Part shown: positions 1 to 8,684 of the stretch, piece by piece
Numbering within the stretch: position 1 is the stretch's first letter
Layout: each line of letters begins with the position of its first letter
From: Chthoniobacter flavus
GTDB lineage: Bacteria; Verrucomicrobiota; Verrucomicrobiia; Chthoniobacterales; JACTMZ01
Reading direction: 5' to 3'
DNA: 64,000 nt
Assembly (NCBI GenBank): GCA_945878135.1
Contig: CAMDUL010000009.1
Coordinates: 25,847 to 89,846 of the forward strand
Notes under the pieces: model-generated
The model's input: the letters and a program-made list of their open reading frames with translations, nothing else
The model's database searches: none
Told to the model about the DNA's origin: nothing
Program-made: the position numbers and the translations under genes

Positions 1-43
1 CAGATGATGTCCTCCGGCGGATGCGCCGGGTCGCCGGGATGCG

Positions 44-1984
44 TTAACGCTCCGCGTTTTCCGCCATCATGATGGCCGCCCACACGGGCAGGGCCAAGGT
101 GGCTCCGTAGCCGCGGTCGACAATGCGCTTCGGCTGGTCGAATCCGACCCAGACCCCGCAGGTCGTGTCGTCGTCGAAGCCGATGAACCAAGCATCCTTG
201 TAGTCGTTGGTCGTGCCGGTTTTCCCGCCGGCCTCGCCGCGGTAACCGAAGGCGGCGGCGATGGCGCCCGTGCCCCGGGTCATCGTCTCGCGCATGACCG
301 CCGCCACGGCGCGTGCCGCGGATGCCGGCAACAAACGTTGCACGCTCCCGCGGTAACGGTAGAGCGTGCGGCCCTGCGCGTCTTCCACGCGGTCGAGAAG
401 ATGCGGCGAGGCTGCCATGCCGTCATTGGCCAGCGCGGCGTAGGCGGTGGTCAGACCTTTGAGCGTGCCGCTGAACGAGCCGAGAAAGATGGACGGAAAA
501 AGCGGGACGTCCTCCCCCACGCCGCAGGCCACGATCGTCTCGCGCACGCGTTCGAGCCCGGCCATGGCGCCGATGCGCACACTCATGGTGTTGCGCGAAA
601 AAATAAGACCGTCTTTGGCCGGCAGGAGTCCGCGGTAGGTGTCGTCGCTGTTGGACGGATTGTAGTTCCCGAAAGCTTTGGGCAACTCCCCGGGACGGAG
701 ACGGTCGTCGCTGACCGGCGTCGCCGGGTCGAGACCGGAGGCGAAAGCCACCGCGTAGACGAAAGGCTTCACGGCCGATCCGACCTGGCGCTCGGCGAAA
801 TACGCGCGGTTGTATTTGCTCGCGGCAAAGTCGCGCCCGCCGGCCAGCACGCGAATGGCGCCCGTGCGGTTGTCCACCGCCATGGCCGCGGCCTGCAGAT
901 AGGGCGTGCCGCCGCGGCTTTGCGGATCGACGAAAGCGGTGTCCGCTTTCTTCGCGTGCGGGTAGCCCTTGCGTCCTTCGACCGCCGCGAGCTGCGCCTC
1001 GATCGCGCCGGTGGCCGCGCGTTGCATCGTGCCATCGAGCGTGGTGTGGATTTTCAAGCCGGCCCCGTCGAGGACGTTCTGCGGCAGGACCCGTTCGAGT
1101 TCACGCCAGAGCAGTTCCATGGCCCAGTCCTCTTGCGGGGGACGCGGTTTCTCGGCCGTGAGCATCAGCGGTTCGGCCTGCGCTTCGGCGCGCTGCCGCG
1201 CCGTGATGAAGCCCTGTTCCTCCATTTGCCGCAGCACGAGGTTGCGCTGGGCGAGGGCGGCATCGGGGTCGCGGAAGGGCGAGAGGCGGTTCGGACTGCG
1301 GATCAGGCCGGCTAGCAGGGCGGACTCCGGCAGCGTCAGATCGGCGGCCGGCTTGGCGAAGTAGGCACGGCTCGCGGTCTCGATGCCGAAGAGGCCGGCG
1401 CCGAAGTAAATCCGGTTCATGTAGTGCCCGAGGATCTCGTCTTTGCTCAAAACCGACTCGATACGCAGGGCAAGGGCGGCCTCGAGGATCTTGCGGTGCG
1501 CATTCTGCCCGCCGAGCGGGAAGGTGTTGCGCGCCAGTTGCTGCGTCAGCGTGCTCCCGCCCTGCCGGATGCCACCGGCGGCGAGGTTGCGCAGGGCCGC
1601 GCGGACAATCCCGACCGGGTCGACGCCGAAATGCCGCAGGAAACGGGCATCCTCGCGCGCAATCACGGCGCGGACAAACCACGGGCTGACCCGGTCCAGC
1701 GGCACGGTGCGGCGATTCTCGCCCGAAAGGCGCGTGTAGAGCTGACCGTCACGATCGATGACGAGCGAACTTTCCGGAATACGCGCCACCTCTTGCAGGT
1801 CGAAGGTCCAGGCCCAGGCGGCGTAAAAGGCGCCGATCAATCCCCAGAGCAGAAGGCAGGCCAGCACGAGACGACCCAGCTTGCGGGTGCGCTGACGGCG
1901 CACGCGACGCTTGCGGGCGCGCGGGCGCAAGAGGCGGATACGATGCGCGGCGGGATGCCGAGTCTGGCGCTTCTTCGCGGACAT
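44..1984 (-). CDS. Class A penicillin-binding protein (PBP1A-like)
   Basis: Bifunctional peptidoglycan synthase: it polymerises lipid II into glycan strands and cross-links the peptides on the outer face of the inner membrane. The 646-residue protein has a very basic cytoplasmic tail (residues 9-35) and one membrane segment (about 37-59). The GT51 glycosyltransferase domain follows, with catalytic E111 in REDARFLRHFG and the GGSTLTQQLARN motif (143-153). The transpeptidase domain carries S403-AVK, SRN (463-465) and K588-TG. All catalytic motifs are intact and the length is normal for the family. An in-frame ATG lies upstream at 2095, but it would overlap the divergent gene at 2075 and adds a non-homologous arginine-rich extension, so I chose the ATG at 1984. 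Confidence 0.95.
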   Translation of the reverse strand: MSAKKRQTRHPAAHRIRLLRPRARKRRVRRQRTRKLGRLVLACLLLWGLIGAFYAAWAWTFDLQEVARIPESSLVIDRDGQLYTRLSGENRRTVPLDRVSPWFVRAVIAREDARFLRHFGVDPVGIVRAALRNLAAGGIRQGGSTLTQQLARNTFPLGGQNAHRKILEAALALRIESVLSKDEILGHYMNRIYFGAGLFGIETASRAYFAKPAADLTLPESALLAGLIRSPNRLSPFRDPDAALAQRNLVLRQMEEQGFITARQRAEAQAEPLMLTAEKPRPPQEDWAMELLWRELERVLPQNVLDGAGLKIHTTLDGTMQRAATGAIEAQLAAVEGRKGYPHAKKADTAFVDPQSRGGTPYLQAAAMAVDNRTGAIRVLAGGRDFAASKYNRAYFAERQVGSAVKPFVYAVAFASGLDPATPVSDDRLRPGELPKAFGNYNPSNSDDTYRGLLPAKDGLIFSRNTMSVRIGAMAGLERVRETIVACGVGEDVPLFPSIFLGSFSGTLKGLTTAYAALANDGMAASPHLLDRVEDAQGRTLYRYRGSVQRLLPASAARAVAAVMRETMTRGTGAIAAAFGYRGEAGGKTGTTNDYKDAWFIGFDDDTTCGVWVGFDQPKRIVDRGYGATLALPVWAAIMMAENAER

Positions 1985-2074
1985 GAAGATGCCGGACTCT
2001 ACCACCGAAGGTGCCGGCGTCCCCCGAAAAATGCGCTTTCCACCCGCGCGCCGGCCGGACAACTTGGGCGCGCT

Positions 2075-2617
2075 ATGACTGACGCAAACCATCATAAATC
2101 ACCCGGCTGGACTTTGTTCCAGGGAATCCTCCTCATCGTCCTCGGCGGCTTGGCCATCGCCTTCCCGCTTTTCGGCACGATCGTGGTCGAGCAACTCTTC
2201 GCCGCGCTCCTGCTCATCGCGGGCGGCTACGCGCTGGCGGCCGCCCTTGGTCGCAAAGAGTCCGGCACCGCTTCCCGAGTCGTCTCGGGTCTGTGGGCTG
2301 TGCTCACCCTCGTTACCGGCCTGCTTCTCATGTTCCAAGTCGGCGCGGGCATTCTGACTCTTACCATCCTGCTCGCCGCTTACTTTGCGGCGCAGGGGAT
2401 CGTGACGATCATCGCCGCTTTCAAGTTCAGCGGAACCGGCACCATGTGGCTCATGCTTTTGAGCGGCATCGTCTCGCTCGTGCTGGCCTGGATGATCTTC
2501 AGCGGCTTCCCCGGCTCCGCGGCCTGGATGCTCGGACTCCTCTTCGGGATCAATCTCATCTTCACCGGGTTTTTCTTCCTCTCCATGTCCTCGACCCTGA
2601 AAGCGCAGAAGGCCTGA
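2075..2617 (+). CDS. HdeD/DUF308 family membrane protein
   Basis: A 180-residue, almost wholly hydrophobic protein with about six membrane helices arranged as repeated two-helix units, as in the HdeD (DUF308) family. In enterobacteria HdeD is linked to acid resistance, but the biochemical role of the family is unknown. The ATG at 2075 is preceded by only 90 bases to the divergent penicillin-binding protein start, so both promoters must sit in that gap. No clear ribosome-binding site is visible. Function here is inferred from fold and membrane pattern only. Confidence 0.85.
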   Translation: MTDANHHKSPGWTLFQGILLIVLGGLAIAFPLFGTIVVEQLFAALLLIAGGYALAAALGRKESGTASRVVSGLWAVLTLVTGLLLMFQVGAGILTLTILLAAYFAAQGIVTIIAAFKFSGTGTMWLMLLSGIVSLVLAWMIFSGFPGSAAWMLGLLFGINLIFTGFFFLSMSSTLKAQKA

Positions 2618-2641
2618 GGCGAAAGACAGAAATCGACGGAG

Positions 2642-2663
2642 CCCCGCGGAGAAATCCGCGGGG
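2642..2663 (+). terminator. Rho-independent terminator between convergent genes
   Basis: A perfect 9-bp stem (CCCCGCGGA / TCCGCGGGG) closes a GAAA tetraloop and is followed on the plus strand by TTCTTATTT. It lies between the stops of the HdeD-like gene (2617) and the convergent transporter gene (2667), so it can end the first and perhaps both transcripts. Confidence 0.8.
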
Positions 2664-2666
2664 TTC

Positions 2667-4496
2667 TTATTTGTGGAAGGGCCAGACCAGCGGGATGATG
2701 ATCATCGCGCCGACGAAGTAGAGGAGATTGAGAGGCAGACCGAAGCGGGTGAAGTCGGTGAAGCGGTAGCCACCGGCCGAGTAGACGTAGGTGTTGGTCT
2801 GGTAGCCGATCGGGGTGGAAAAGCAGGCGCTGGCCGCGATGGTCGTGGCGATGGCGAAAGGTCGGGGATCCAAACCGAGTTCGGCCGCCGCCCCCAAGGC
2901 GATGGGCATCATCAGGACCACAGTGGCGTTGTTGGAAAGCAACTCGGTCACCGCCATGGTCAGAATGAACACCACGGCGAGGAGAATGAAAGGCTTCCAA
3001 TCGGCCGGCGCGACTTCCGTAGCCCACAAGGCGAAATTCCCCGCGATGTATTCCGCCGCGCCGGTCTGCTGCATGGCCAGCCCGAGGGCCAGCGTGCTGT
3101 AGATGAGGAAGAGAAGACCCCAGTCGACCGAGCGGTATGCCTGACGCGGCTTGAGCGCTCCCGTGACCATGAGAAAGACGCACCCGACAAGCGCGGCGAC
3201 CGCGATGGGAACAAGGTCGAAGGTGGCCGCCACGATCACGGCGGCCAGCGTGGCGAGCACCACCGGGGTGCGGGCGCGTTGGCCGGTGGTGGGGACGCGC
3301 GGACGGTCGAGAAGCAGCAGGTCAGCGTTGGCGCGAAGCGCTTTGATCGCGCCGCCGGGCCCGAGGAGGAGGAGGGTGTCGCCCGGTTGAAGGGGGATGT
3401 TTTCGAAACCGCGGCTGAGATTGGTGCCGCGGCGGTGGATAGCCAGGACAACCACGCCGAAGCGCTGCCGGAAGTTCAACTCACGCACGCTTCGCCCGAT
3501 CACTTCGGACAGCGGACCGACAATGGCTTCGGCCAGACGTCCCTCGTGGGTGACGACACCTTCGCCGCTTTCGGCCAGATCCTTTTCCGCGTCCAACTGC
3601 ACGCCGGGCATGGCAATGACCGCGGCCACGGCCTCGGGCGGGCCGGCCACGACGATCCGGTCACCGCCGCGCAGACGGAGCGTGTCGAGGGGTTCGAAAT
3701 ACGGCTCGCCGCGGCGAAGGACCTCGAGTACGCGCAGGCCGGCCCGTGGGCCGAGGTTGGCTTCGGCCAGACTCTTGCCCACGGCCATCGAACCGTCCTG
3801 CACCGAGGCCTCGACGACATACTCGGAAAATCCGCCCTCGGTCAGGTCCTGCGCGAGGGTTTTCCGCTCGGGCAGCAGGCGGGGGGCCATAAGGACAACG
3901 TACGCCGTGCCGATCAGGAGGAGGGGCAAGCCGACCGCGGCCGTTTCGAACATGCCGAACGGCGCGTGATTGGTGTCGGCCAACAAACCGCTGGCCAGAA
4001 TGTTGGTGCTGGTTCCGACGAGCGTGCACGTGCCGCCGAAAATCGACGCGTAGGACAACGGAATGAGGAAAATGGAGGCCGAGACACCGGCGCGGTTAGC
4101 CAGATGAATGGCGATGGGCAGACCGACAACAACCACCGGCGTATTGTTGATGAAGGCCGAAACAAGCGCCGTTCCGAGCATCATGGCCAAAAGCAGCCCG
4201 CGTGGTCCGAGGTTGCCGATGTTTTCCAAACGTCCGAGCACGCGGGTCAGGGCACCCGTGCGTTCCAGCGCGTTGCTGAGAATGAACATCGCGGCGACGG
4301 TGAGCGGTGCCGGGTTGGCGAAAACGGCCAGCAGGTCGCGGGTCTCGGGGAAAGCGGTCTCAAAGGGCAATTGCGAGAGAACGAGCAGCGCCGCGAAGAC
4401 GGTGAGCCCGGTCAAATCGGTCGGCCAGCGCTCGCGCATGAACTGCACGAGGGCGAACGCGACGAGCGCGAGGATAACGGCGATTTCCCAAGTCAT
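2667..4496 (-). CDS. SLC13/DASS-type anion permease with RCK_C domains
   Basis: A 609-residue inner-membrane transporter. The N-terminal half has several membrane helices with the family pattern INNTPVVVVGLPI. A central soluble block (about residues 180-395) contains two TrkA-C/RCK_C-like modules (for example LRLRGGDRIVVAGPPEAVAAV and PLQPGDTLLLLGP). A second membrane half ends with MAVTELLSNNATVVLMMPI. This architecture is typical of putative sodium- or proton-coupled sulfate/dicarboxylate carriers whose RCK_C domains probably sense a ligand. The substrate cannot be told from sequence. I chose the ATG at 4496 (MTWEIAV) because it starts just before the first helix; an in-frame ATG at 4577 would overlap the adjacent start region. 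Confidence 0.9.
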   Translation of the reverse strand: MTWEIAVILALVAFALVQFMRERWPTDLTGLTVFAALLVLSQLPFETAFPETRDLLAVFANPAPLTVAAMFILSNALERTGALTRVLGRLENIGNLGPRGLLLAMMLGTALVSAFINNTPVVVVGLPIAIHLANRAGVSASIFLIPLSYASIFGGTCTLVGTSTNILASGLLADTNHAPFGMFETAAVGLPLLLIGTAYVVLMAPRLLPERKTLAQDLTEGGFSEYVVEASVQDGSMAVGKSLAEANLGPRAGLRVLEVLRRGEPYFEPLDTLRLRGGDRIVVAGPPEAVAAVIAMPGVQLDAEKDLAESGEGVVTHEGRLAEAIVGPLSEVIGRSVRELNFRQRFGVVVLAIHRRGTNLSRGFENIPLQPGDTLLLLGPGGAIKALRANADLLLLDRPRVPTTGQRARTPVVLATLAAVIVAATFDLVPIAVAALVGCVFLMVTGALKPRQAYRSVDWGLLFLIYSTLALGLAMQQTGAAEYIAGNFALWATEVAPADWKPFILLAVVFILTMAVTELLSNNATVVLMMPIALGAAAELGLDPRPFAIATTIAASACFSTPIGYQTNTYVYSAGGYRFTDFTRFGLPLNLLYFVGAMIIIPLVWPFHK

Positions 4497-4594
4497 GACC
4501 GCGCGGAAGATGACCCGATCGGCGCGGGGAGGCCAGCGGGAAACGCCGCGCTTTGGCCTTGCGGGCGGGGGGATCATGGCGGAGGGTCCGCCGC

Positions 4595-5662
4595 GTGAAA
4601 TGGTCGTTCCAACTGGCGCGCATCGCGGGCATCGACGTGCGCATCCATGCCACCTTTTTCCTCCTGCTGGCCTGGTTCGGCGTGGTCTACTTCCTCGAGG
4701 GCGGCTACGGCGCGATGATCATCGGCCTGTCGTTCATCATCCTGCTTTTTGTCTGCGTGATCCTGCATGAATTCGGCCACGCCCTGGCCGCCCGGGCCTA
4801 CGGGATCAACACGCCGGACATCACGCTGCTGCCCATCGGCGGCATCGCCCGGTTGGAGCGCATGCCGGACAAGCCTTGGCAGGAGTTGGTCGTCGCTTTG
4901 GCCGGACCGGCGGTCAATGTGGTCATCGCTTTCGGTCTCTACATCGTGATCGGACGCTTCTTCGGGCTGGGCGACCTGCAGGAATTGGCCGAGGGGCGGG
5001 GGAATCTCCTGACGCAGCTGCTGGCCCTCAATGTCATCCTCGTTGTTTTCAATCTCCTGCCCGCTTTTCCCATGGACGGCGGACGCGTCCTGCGGTCGCT
5101 GCTGGCCATGCGTCTCAGTCATGCCCGTGCCACCCGGATCGCGGCCGCGGTCGGACAAGTCGTGGCCGTGCTCTTCGGCTTGCTCGGTTTGTTCGGCGGC
5201 AACCCGTTCCTGCTCTTCATTGCAGTGTTTGTTTTCTTCGGCGCCCGCGCCGAGGCCAACTTCGCCACGTTCAAGGAAACTGCGGAGGGCACGCATGTTG
5301 CCGCCGTCATGCATCCGATGGGCCCGGTGCTGATGACCGGAATGACGGTCTCCGACGCGGTGCAGGCGGCCATGCAGGGGCACGATGGCGTCCTGCCCGT
5401 GGCCGACCAGTCACTGCGTCTGGTCGGCATGATCCCCGCCGACACCTTGGCCCGCGCGCTGCGCTGGGATCCGTCGGGCAAGATCGACCAAATGGTTCGG
5501 CACGATCATGCCGCCATCATCTCGGATGCCTCGCTCTCGCAGGCCGTGGCTGTGATGCGCGAAACGGCGCAGGTTGTTTTTCCGGTGGTCAATGCCGGGG
5601 GACAACTGGTCGGCATGCTCAAGCGGGAGGACGTCGAGCGTGCTTTCGCCGACGCTGCTTGA
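4595..5662 (+). CDS. Site-2 protease (M50) with paired CBS domains
   Basis: Membrane metalloprotease of the SpoIVFB/Rip3 branch of family M50, which cuts substrates inside the membrane. Of 355 residues, the HExxH zinc site is H58-E59-FGH62 and the third ligand is D161 in FPMDGGR. About six hydrophobic segments fill residues 12-215. Two CBS domains follow (about 236-350), the usual site where adenine nucleotides adjust activity. The GTG at 4595 is chosen because GGAGGG lies 8 bases upstream, one of the few good ribosome-binding sites in the window, and because KWSFQLARIAGIDVRIH is the usual N-terminus. Its substrate is unknown; no sigma/anti-sigma pair lies beside it. Confidence 0.93.
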   Translation: MKWSFQLARIAGIDVRIHATFFLLLAWFGVVYFLEGGYGAMIIGLSFIILLFVCVILHEFGHALAARAYGINTPDITLLPIGGIARLERMPDKPWQELVVALAGPAVNVVIAFGLYIVIGRFFGLGDLQELAEGRGNLLTQLLALNVILVVFNLLPAFPMDGGRVLRSLLAMRLSHARATRIAAAVGQVVAVLFGLLGLFGGNPFLLFIAVFVFFGARAEANFATFKETAEGTHVAAVMHPMGPVLMTGMTVSDAVQAAMQGHDGVLPVADQSLRLVGMIPADTLARALRWDPSGKIDQMVRHDHAAIISDASLSQAVAVMRETAQVVFPVVNAGGQLVGMLKREDVERAFADAA

Positions 5663-5716
5663 GCCTCGCTCATTTCGGGTTGCCACCGCGGACAGGGCGT
5701 CCTTTAATTCTTTCTT

Positions 5717-5753
5717 GAGCCCCCGGAACCGTGCTGGTCACGGCGCGGGGCTC
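5717..5753 (+). terminator. Long hairpin just upstream of the CoA-transferase start
   Basis: GAGCCCC (5717-5723) pairs with GGGGCTC (5747-5753), and an inner CCGTG/CACGG stem (5729-5733 / 5739-5743) extends it. TTATCATT follows. It probably terminates the preceding M50 gene, but it ends only 8 bases before the ATG at 5762. It could therefore also act in the 5' leader of the CoA-transferase mRNA. Confidence 0.55.
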
Positions 5754-5761
5754 TTATCATT

Positions 5762-7258
5762 ATGATTGCCGGATTCCCCGAATTGACCGCGGCCGAAGCC
5801 GCGTCTCTGATCAAGGACAACGAGAACATCGGTTTCGGCGGGTTCACCCCCGCGGGATCGCCCAAGGCGGTCTCGCGCGAGATTGCCCGGCGCGCCATCG
5901 AGGAACACGAGGCGGGCCGGCCGTTTTCCGTCGGTGTGATCACCGGGGCGAGCACGGGCCCTTCGCTCGACGGAGTGCTGGCGGCGAGTGATGCGATCAA
6001 GTTCCGCACGCCCTACCAAAGCGATCCGGAGCTGCGCAAACGGATCAACACGGGCAAGACGCAGTTCTTCGACATGCATCTCTCGCAACTGCCGCAGGCC
6101 GTGCGCTACGGGTTCCTCGGCGATGTCGACTGGGCCATTGTCGAGGTCTGCGACATCAAACCCGGCGGCGAAGTGGTTCTGACCAGCAGCGTCGGGGCTT
6201 CGCCGACTTTTCTGCACAAAGCGAAGCGGGTCATTCTCGAGTTGAACAAACGCCATCCGGCGGCCTTGCGCGGATTCCACGACATTTACGAGCCGGATGA
6301 CCCGCCGACGCGCACCCATATCCCGATCTATCATCCGTCCGACCGCATCGGCTCGGAGACCGTGATGATCGACCCCGCGAAGATCGCCGGTGTGGTTGCC
6401 ACCGACCTCGACGACGAAGTGAGCGCCTTCGACGAACCGAACGACGTGACGAAAAAGATCGGCGAGAACGTGGCCGATTTCCTGGCCGGTGAACTGCGCG
6501 CCGGGCGCATTGCCCCGGACTTCCTGCCCATCCAAAGCGGGGTGGGCAATGTGGCCAACGCCGTCCTTTTCGCCATGGGCGGACACCCCGATATCCCGGC
6601 CTTCAGCATGTATACCGAGGTGATCCAAGACTCGGTCATCGCGCTGATGCGCCAGAACCGCATCAAATTCGCCAGCGGCTCCTCCCTGACCATCAGCCCC
6701 GAGGTGCTGGATGGTCTTTACCGCGATCTCGAGTCCTTCCGCGGGCGCCTCCTGCTCCGCCCGCAGGAAATCTCCAACCATCCGGAAGTCGTCCGCCGCC
6801 TCGGCATCATCTCGATCAATACCGCGCTGGAGCTCGATCTCTACGGCAACGTCAACAGCACACACGTCATGGGCCGTCAAATGATGAACGGCATCGGCGG
6901 CTCGGGCGACTTCACCCGCAACGCCTTCATCTCGGTCTTCACATGTCCATCGACGGTCAAGGGCGGCAAAATCAGCCCGATTGTCCCGATGGTCTCGCAC
7001 CTCGACCACAGCGAGCACAGCGTGCAGGTCATCGTGACCGAACACGGCGTGGCCGACCTGCGCGGCAAATCGCCGCATGAACGCGCGCGGCTCATCATCG
7101 AGAAGTGCGCGGACCCATCCTACCGGCCTTTGCTCGAAGCCTACCTCGCGCTGGGCGGGGAGGCGCACACGCCGCAGTCGTTCGACAATGCCTATGCCCT
7201 GCACCGCGCGTTTCTCGCGGCGGGCGACATGCGCACCGCGGTCATCGCCGGCTCCTGA
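5762..7258 (+). CDS. Acetyl-CoA hydrolase/transferase family (succinyl-CoA:acetate CoA-transferase type)
   Basis: A 498-residue cytosolic enzyme of the Cat1/AarC family, which moves CoA between succinyl-CoA and acetate (or propionate). Visible hallmarks are the N-terminal GFGGFTPAGSPK, SSVGASPTFL, the catalytic-glutamate motif MYTEVIQDSV (E286) and a GIGGSGDF glycine loop near residue 380. Length and motifs match the full-length family. Citrate synthase follows 80 bases downstream on the same strand, which matches the Acetobacter arrangement where this transferase replaces succinyl-CoA synthetase in the TCA cycle. Exact acyl preference is inferred from family, not shown. A hairpin abuts the start and no Shine-Dalgarno sequence is evident. 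Confidence 0.92.
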   Translation: MIAGFPELTAAEAASLIKDNENIGFGGFTPAGSPKAVSREIARRAIEEHEAGRPFSVGVITGASTGPSLDGVLAASDAIKFRTPYQSDPELRKRINTGKTQFFDMHLSQLPQAVRYGFLGDVDWAIVEVCDIKPGGEVVLTSSVGASPTFLHKAKRVILELNKRHPAALRGFHDIYEPDDPPTRTHIPIYHPSDRIGSETVMIDPAKIAGVVATDLDDEVSAFDEPNDVTKKIGENVADFLAGELRAGRIAPDFLPIQSGVGNVANAVLFAMGGHPDIPAFSMYTEVIQDSVIALMRQNRIKFASGSSLTISPEVLDGLYRDLESFRGRLLLRPQEISNHPEVVRRLGIISINTALELDLYGNVNSTHVMGRQMMNGIGGSGDFTRNAFISVFTCPSTVKGGKISPIVPMVSHLDHSEHSVQVIVTEHGVADLRGKSPHERARLIIEKCADPSYRPLLEAYLALGGEAHTPQSFDNAYALHRAFLAAGDMRTAVIAGS

Positions 7259-7338
7259 CACGCTCAACGGAAAAATCGCGCGGACGGGGTCCCTTTTGTT
7301 TGCCAGCCCCCTCGCGCCGCGGTTAGGCTACCGCGATT

Positions 7339-8655
7339 TTGAGCACCGCATCCACCACCAACGACAAGGCCAAGCTCTCGCTGCCCGGCGGCCGCGAGGT
7401 CGACTTACCCGTTGTCATCGGCACCGAAAACGAACACGCCGTGGACGTGCGCACGCTGCGGGACCAGACCGGCTACATCACTTACGACGACGGCTACGCC
7501 AACACCGGTTCCTGCCGCAGCAATATCACTTTTATCGACGGGGAGAAGGGCATCCTCCGGCACCGCGGGTATCGCATCGAGGACCTGGCGGACGAGTCGA
7601 TTTTCCTCGAGACCGCTTACCTCATCATTTACGGCGAGCTGCCGGCGTCCAAACAACTCGCCAAATTCCGCGGCCGTATCGCCTCCAGCGCCTCGGTGCA
7701 CGAAAGCATGCGTCATTTCTTCGAGGGCTTCCCGGACAGCTCGCATCCCATGGCCATCCTTTCGGCCATGCTCAACTCGCTCGGTTGCTACTATCCGGAA
7801 ATGACTTCGCACAAGAAGCAGCTCGACGAGGACCACTTCGACTGGGCCGCGGCGCTGCTCATTTCGAAGGTGCGCACGCTCGCCGCCATGTCCTACCGCA
7901 CGAAGCGCGGGCTGCCTTTCGTCTACCCGCGTTGGGACCTCCGCTACGCCGCCAATTTCCTGCACATGATGTTTTCCGAGCCCTACCGGGACTACAACCC
8001 GAAGCCGGAAGTGACCGATGCGCTCGACCTCATCCTCCTGCTCCACGCCGACCACGAACAAAATTGCAGCACCTCGACCGTGCGCATGGTCGCCTCGAGC
8101 GGGGCCAATCTTTTCGCCAGCGTCTCGGCCGGCGTCAGTGCCCTCTGGGGTCCTCTGCACGGCGGGGCCAATGCCGCCGTGATCGAAATGCTCGAGGAAA
8201 TCAGCGCCTCGGGTGACGACGGACACCGCGCCATCGAGGCGGCCAAGAAGGGCGAGCGCCGCCTCATGGGTTTCGGGCACCGCGTCTACAAGAACTATGA
8301 CCCGCGCGCCCGCATTCTCGGGGAGGCGGCCAAGCGGGTGCTCACGGCCATGGGCATCCAGGATCCTCTCCTCGACATCGCGCAGCACCTCGAACAGGCG
8401 GCGCTGAGCGACGACTATTTCGTTTCCCGCAAACTTTACCCCAATGTCGATTTCTACAGCGGGATCATCCTCCGGGCCATCGGCATCCCGGTGGACATGT
8501 TCCCGGTCATGTTCGCCATCGGCCGCATGCCGGGGTGGATCGCCAACTGGCGCGAGGTCGCCTCGACGCCGAAAATGAAGATCCACCGTCCCCGGCAGGT
8601 TTACAGCGGAGCGACCGAGCGTGATTACGTGCCGGTCGAGGAACGTCCGGAATAG
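7339..8655 (+). CDS. gltA: Citrate synthase
   Basis: Condenses acetyl-CoA with oxaloacetate, the entry step of the TCA cycle. The 438-residue protein has the type II (hexameric, NADH-sensitive group) length and the catalytic triad H274 (GPLHGGAN), H314 (GFGHRVYK) and D371 (NVDFYSG). The start is a TTG at 7339: an in-frame TAG lies five codons upstream and no ATG or GTG gives a better-placed N-terminus. No ribosome-binding site is obvious. It forms a pair with the upstream CoA-transferase gene. Confidence 0.96.
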   Translation: MSTASTTNDKAKLSLPGGREVDLPVVIGTENEHAVDVRTLRDQTGYITYDDGYANTGSCRSNITFIDGEKGILRHRGYRIEDLADESIFLETAYLIIYGELPASKQLAKFRGRIASSASVHESMRHFFEGFPDSSHPMAILSAMLNSLGCYYPEMTSHKKQLDEDHFDWAAALLISKVRTLAAMSYRTKRGLPFVYPRWDLRYAANFLHMMFSEPYRDYNPKPEVTDALDLILLLHADHEQNCSTSTVRMVASSGANLFASVSAGVSALWGPLHGGANAAVIEMLEEISASGDDGHRAIEAAKKGERRLMGFGHRVYKNYDPRARILGEAAKRVLTAMGIQDPLLDIAQHLEQAALSDDYFVSRKLYPNVDFYSGIILRAIGIPVDMFPVMFAIGRMPGWIANWREVASTPKMKIHRPRQVYSGATERDYVPVEERPE

Positions 8656-8684
8656 GCCGCGGCTTGTGCCCGGTCCCTGCCGCG

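Noticed and set aside
2673..4598. A long plus-strand frame opposite the SLC13 transporter
   Set aside because: Antisense shadow: the opposite strand encodes clear transporter motifs and RCK_C domains.
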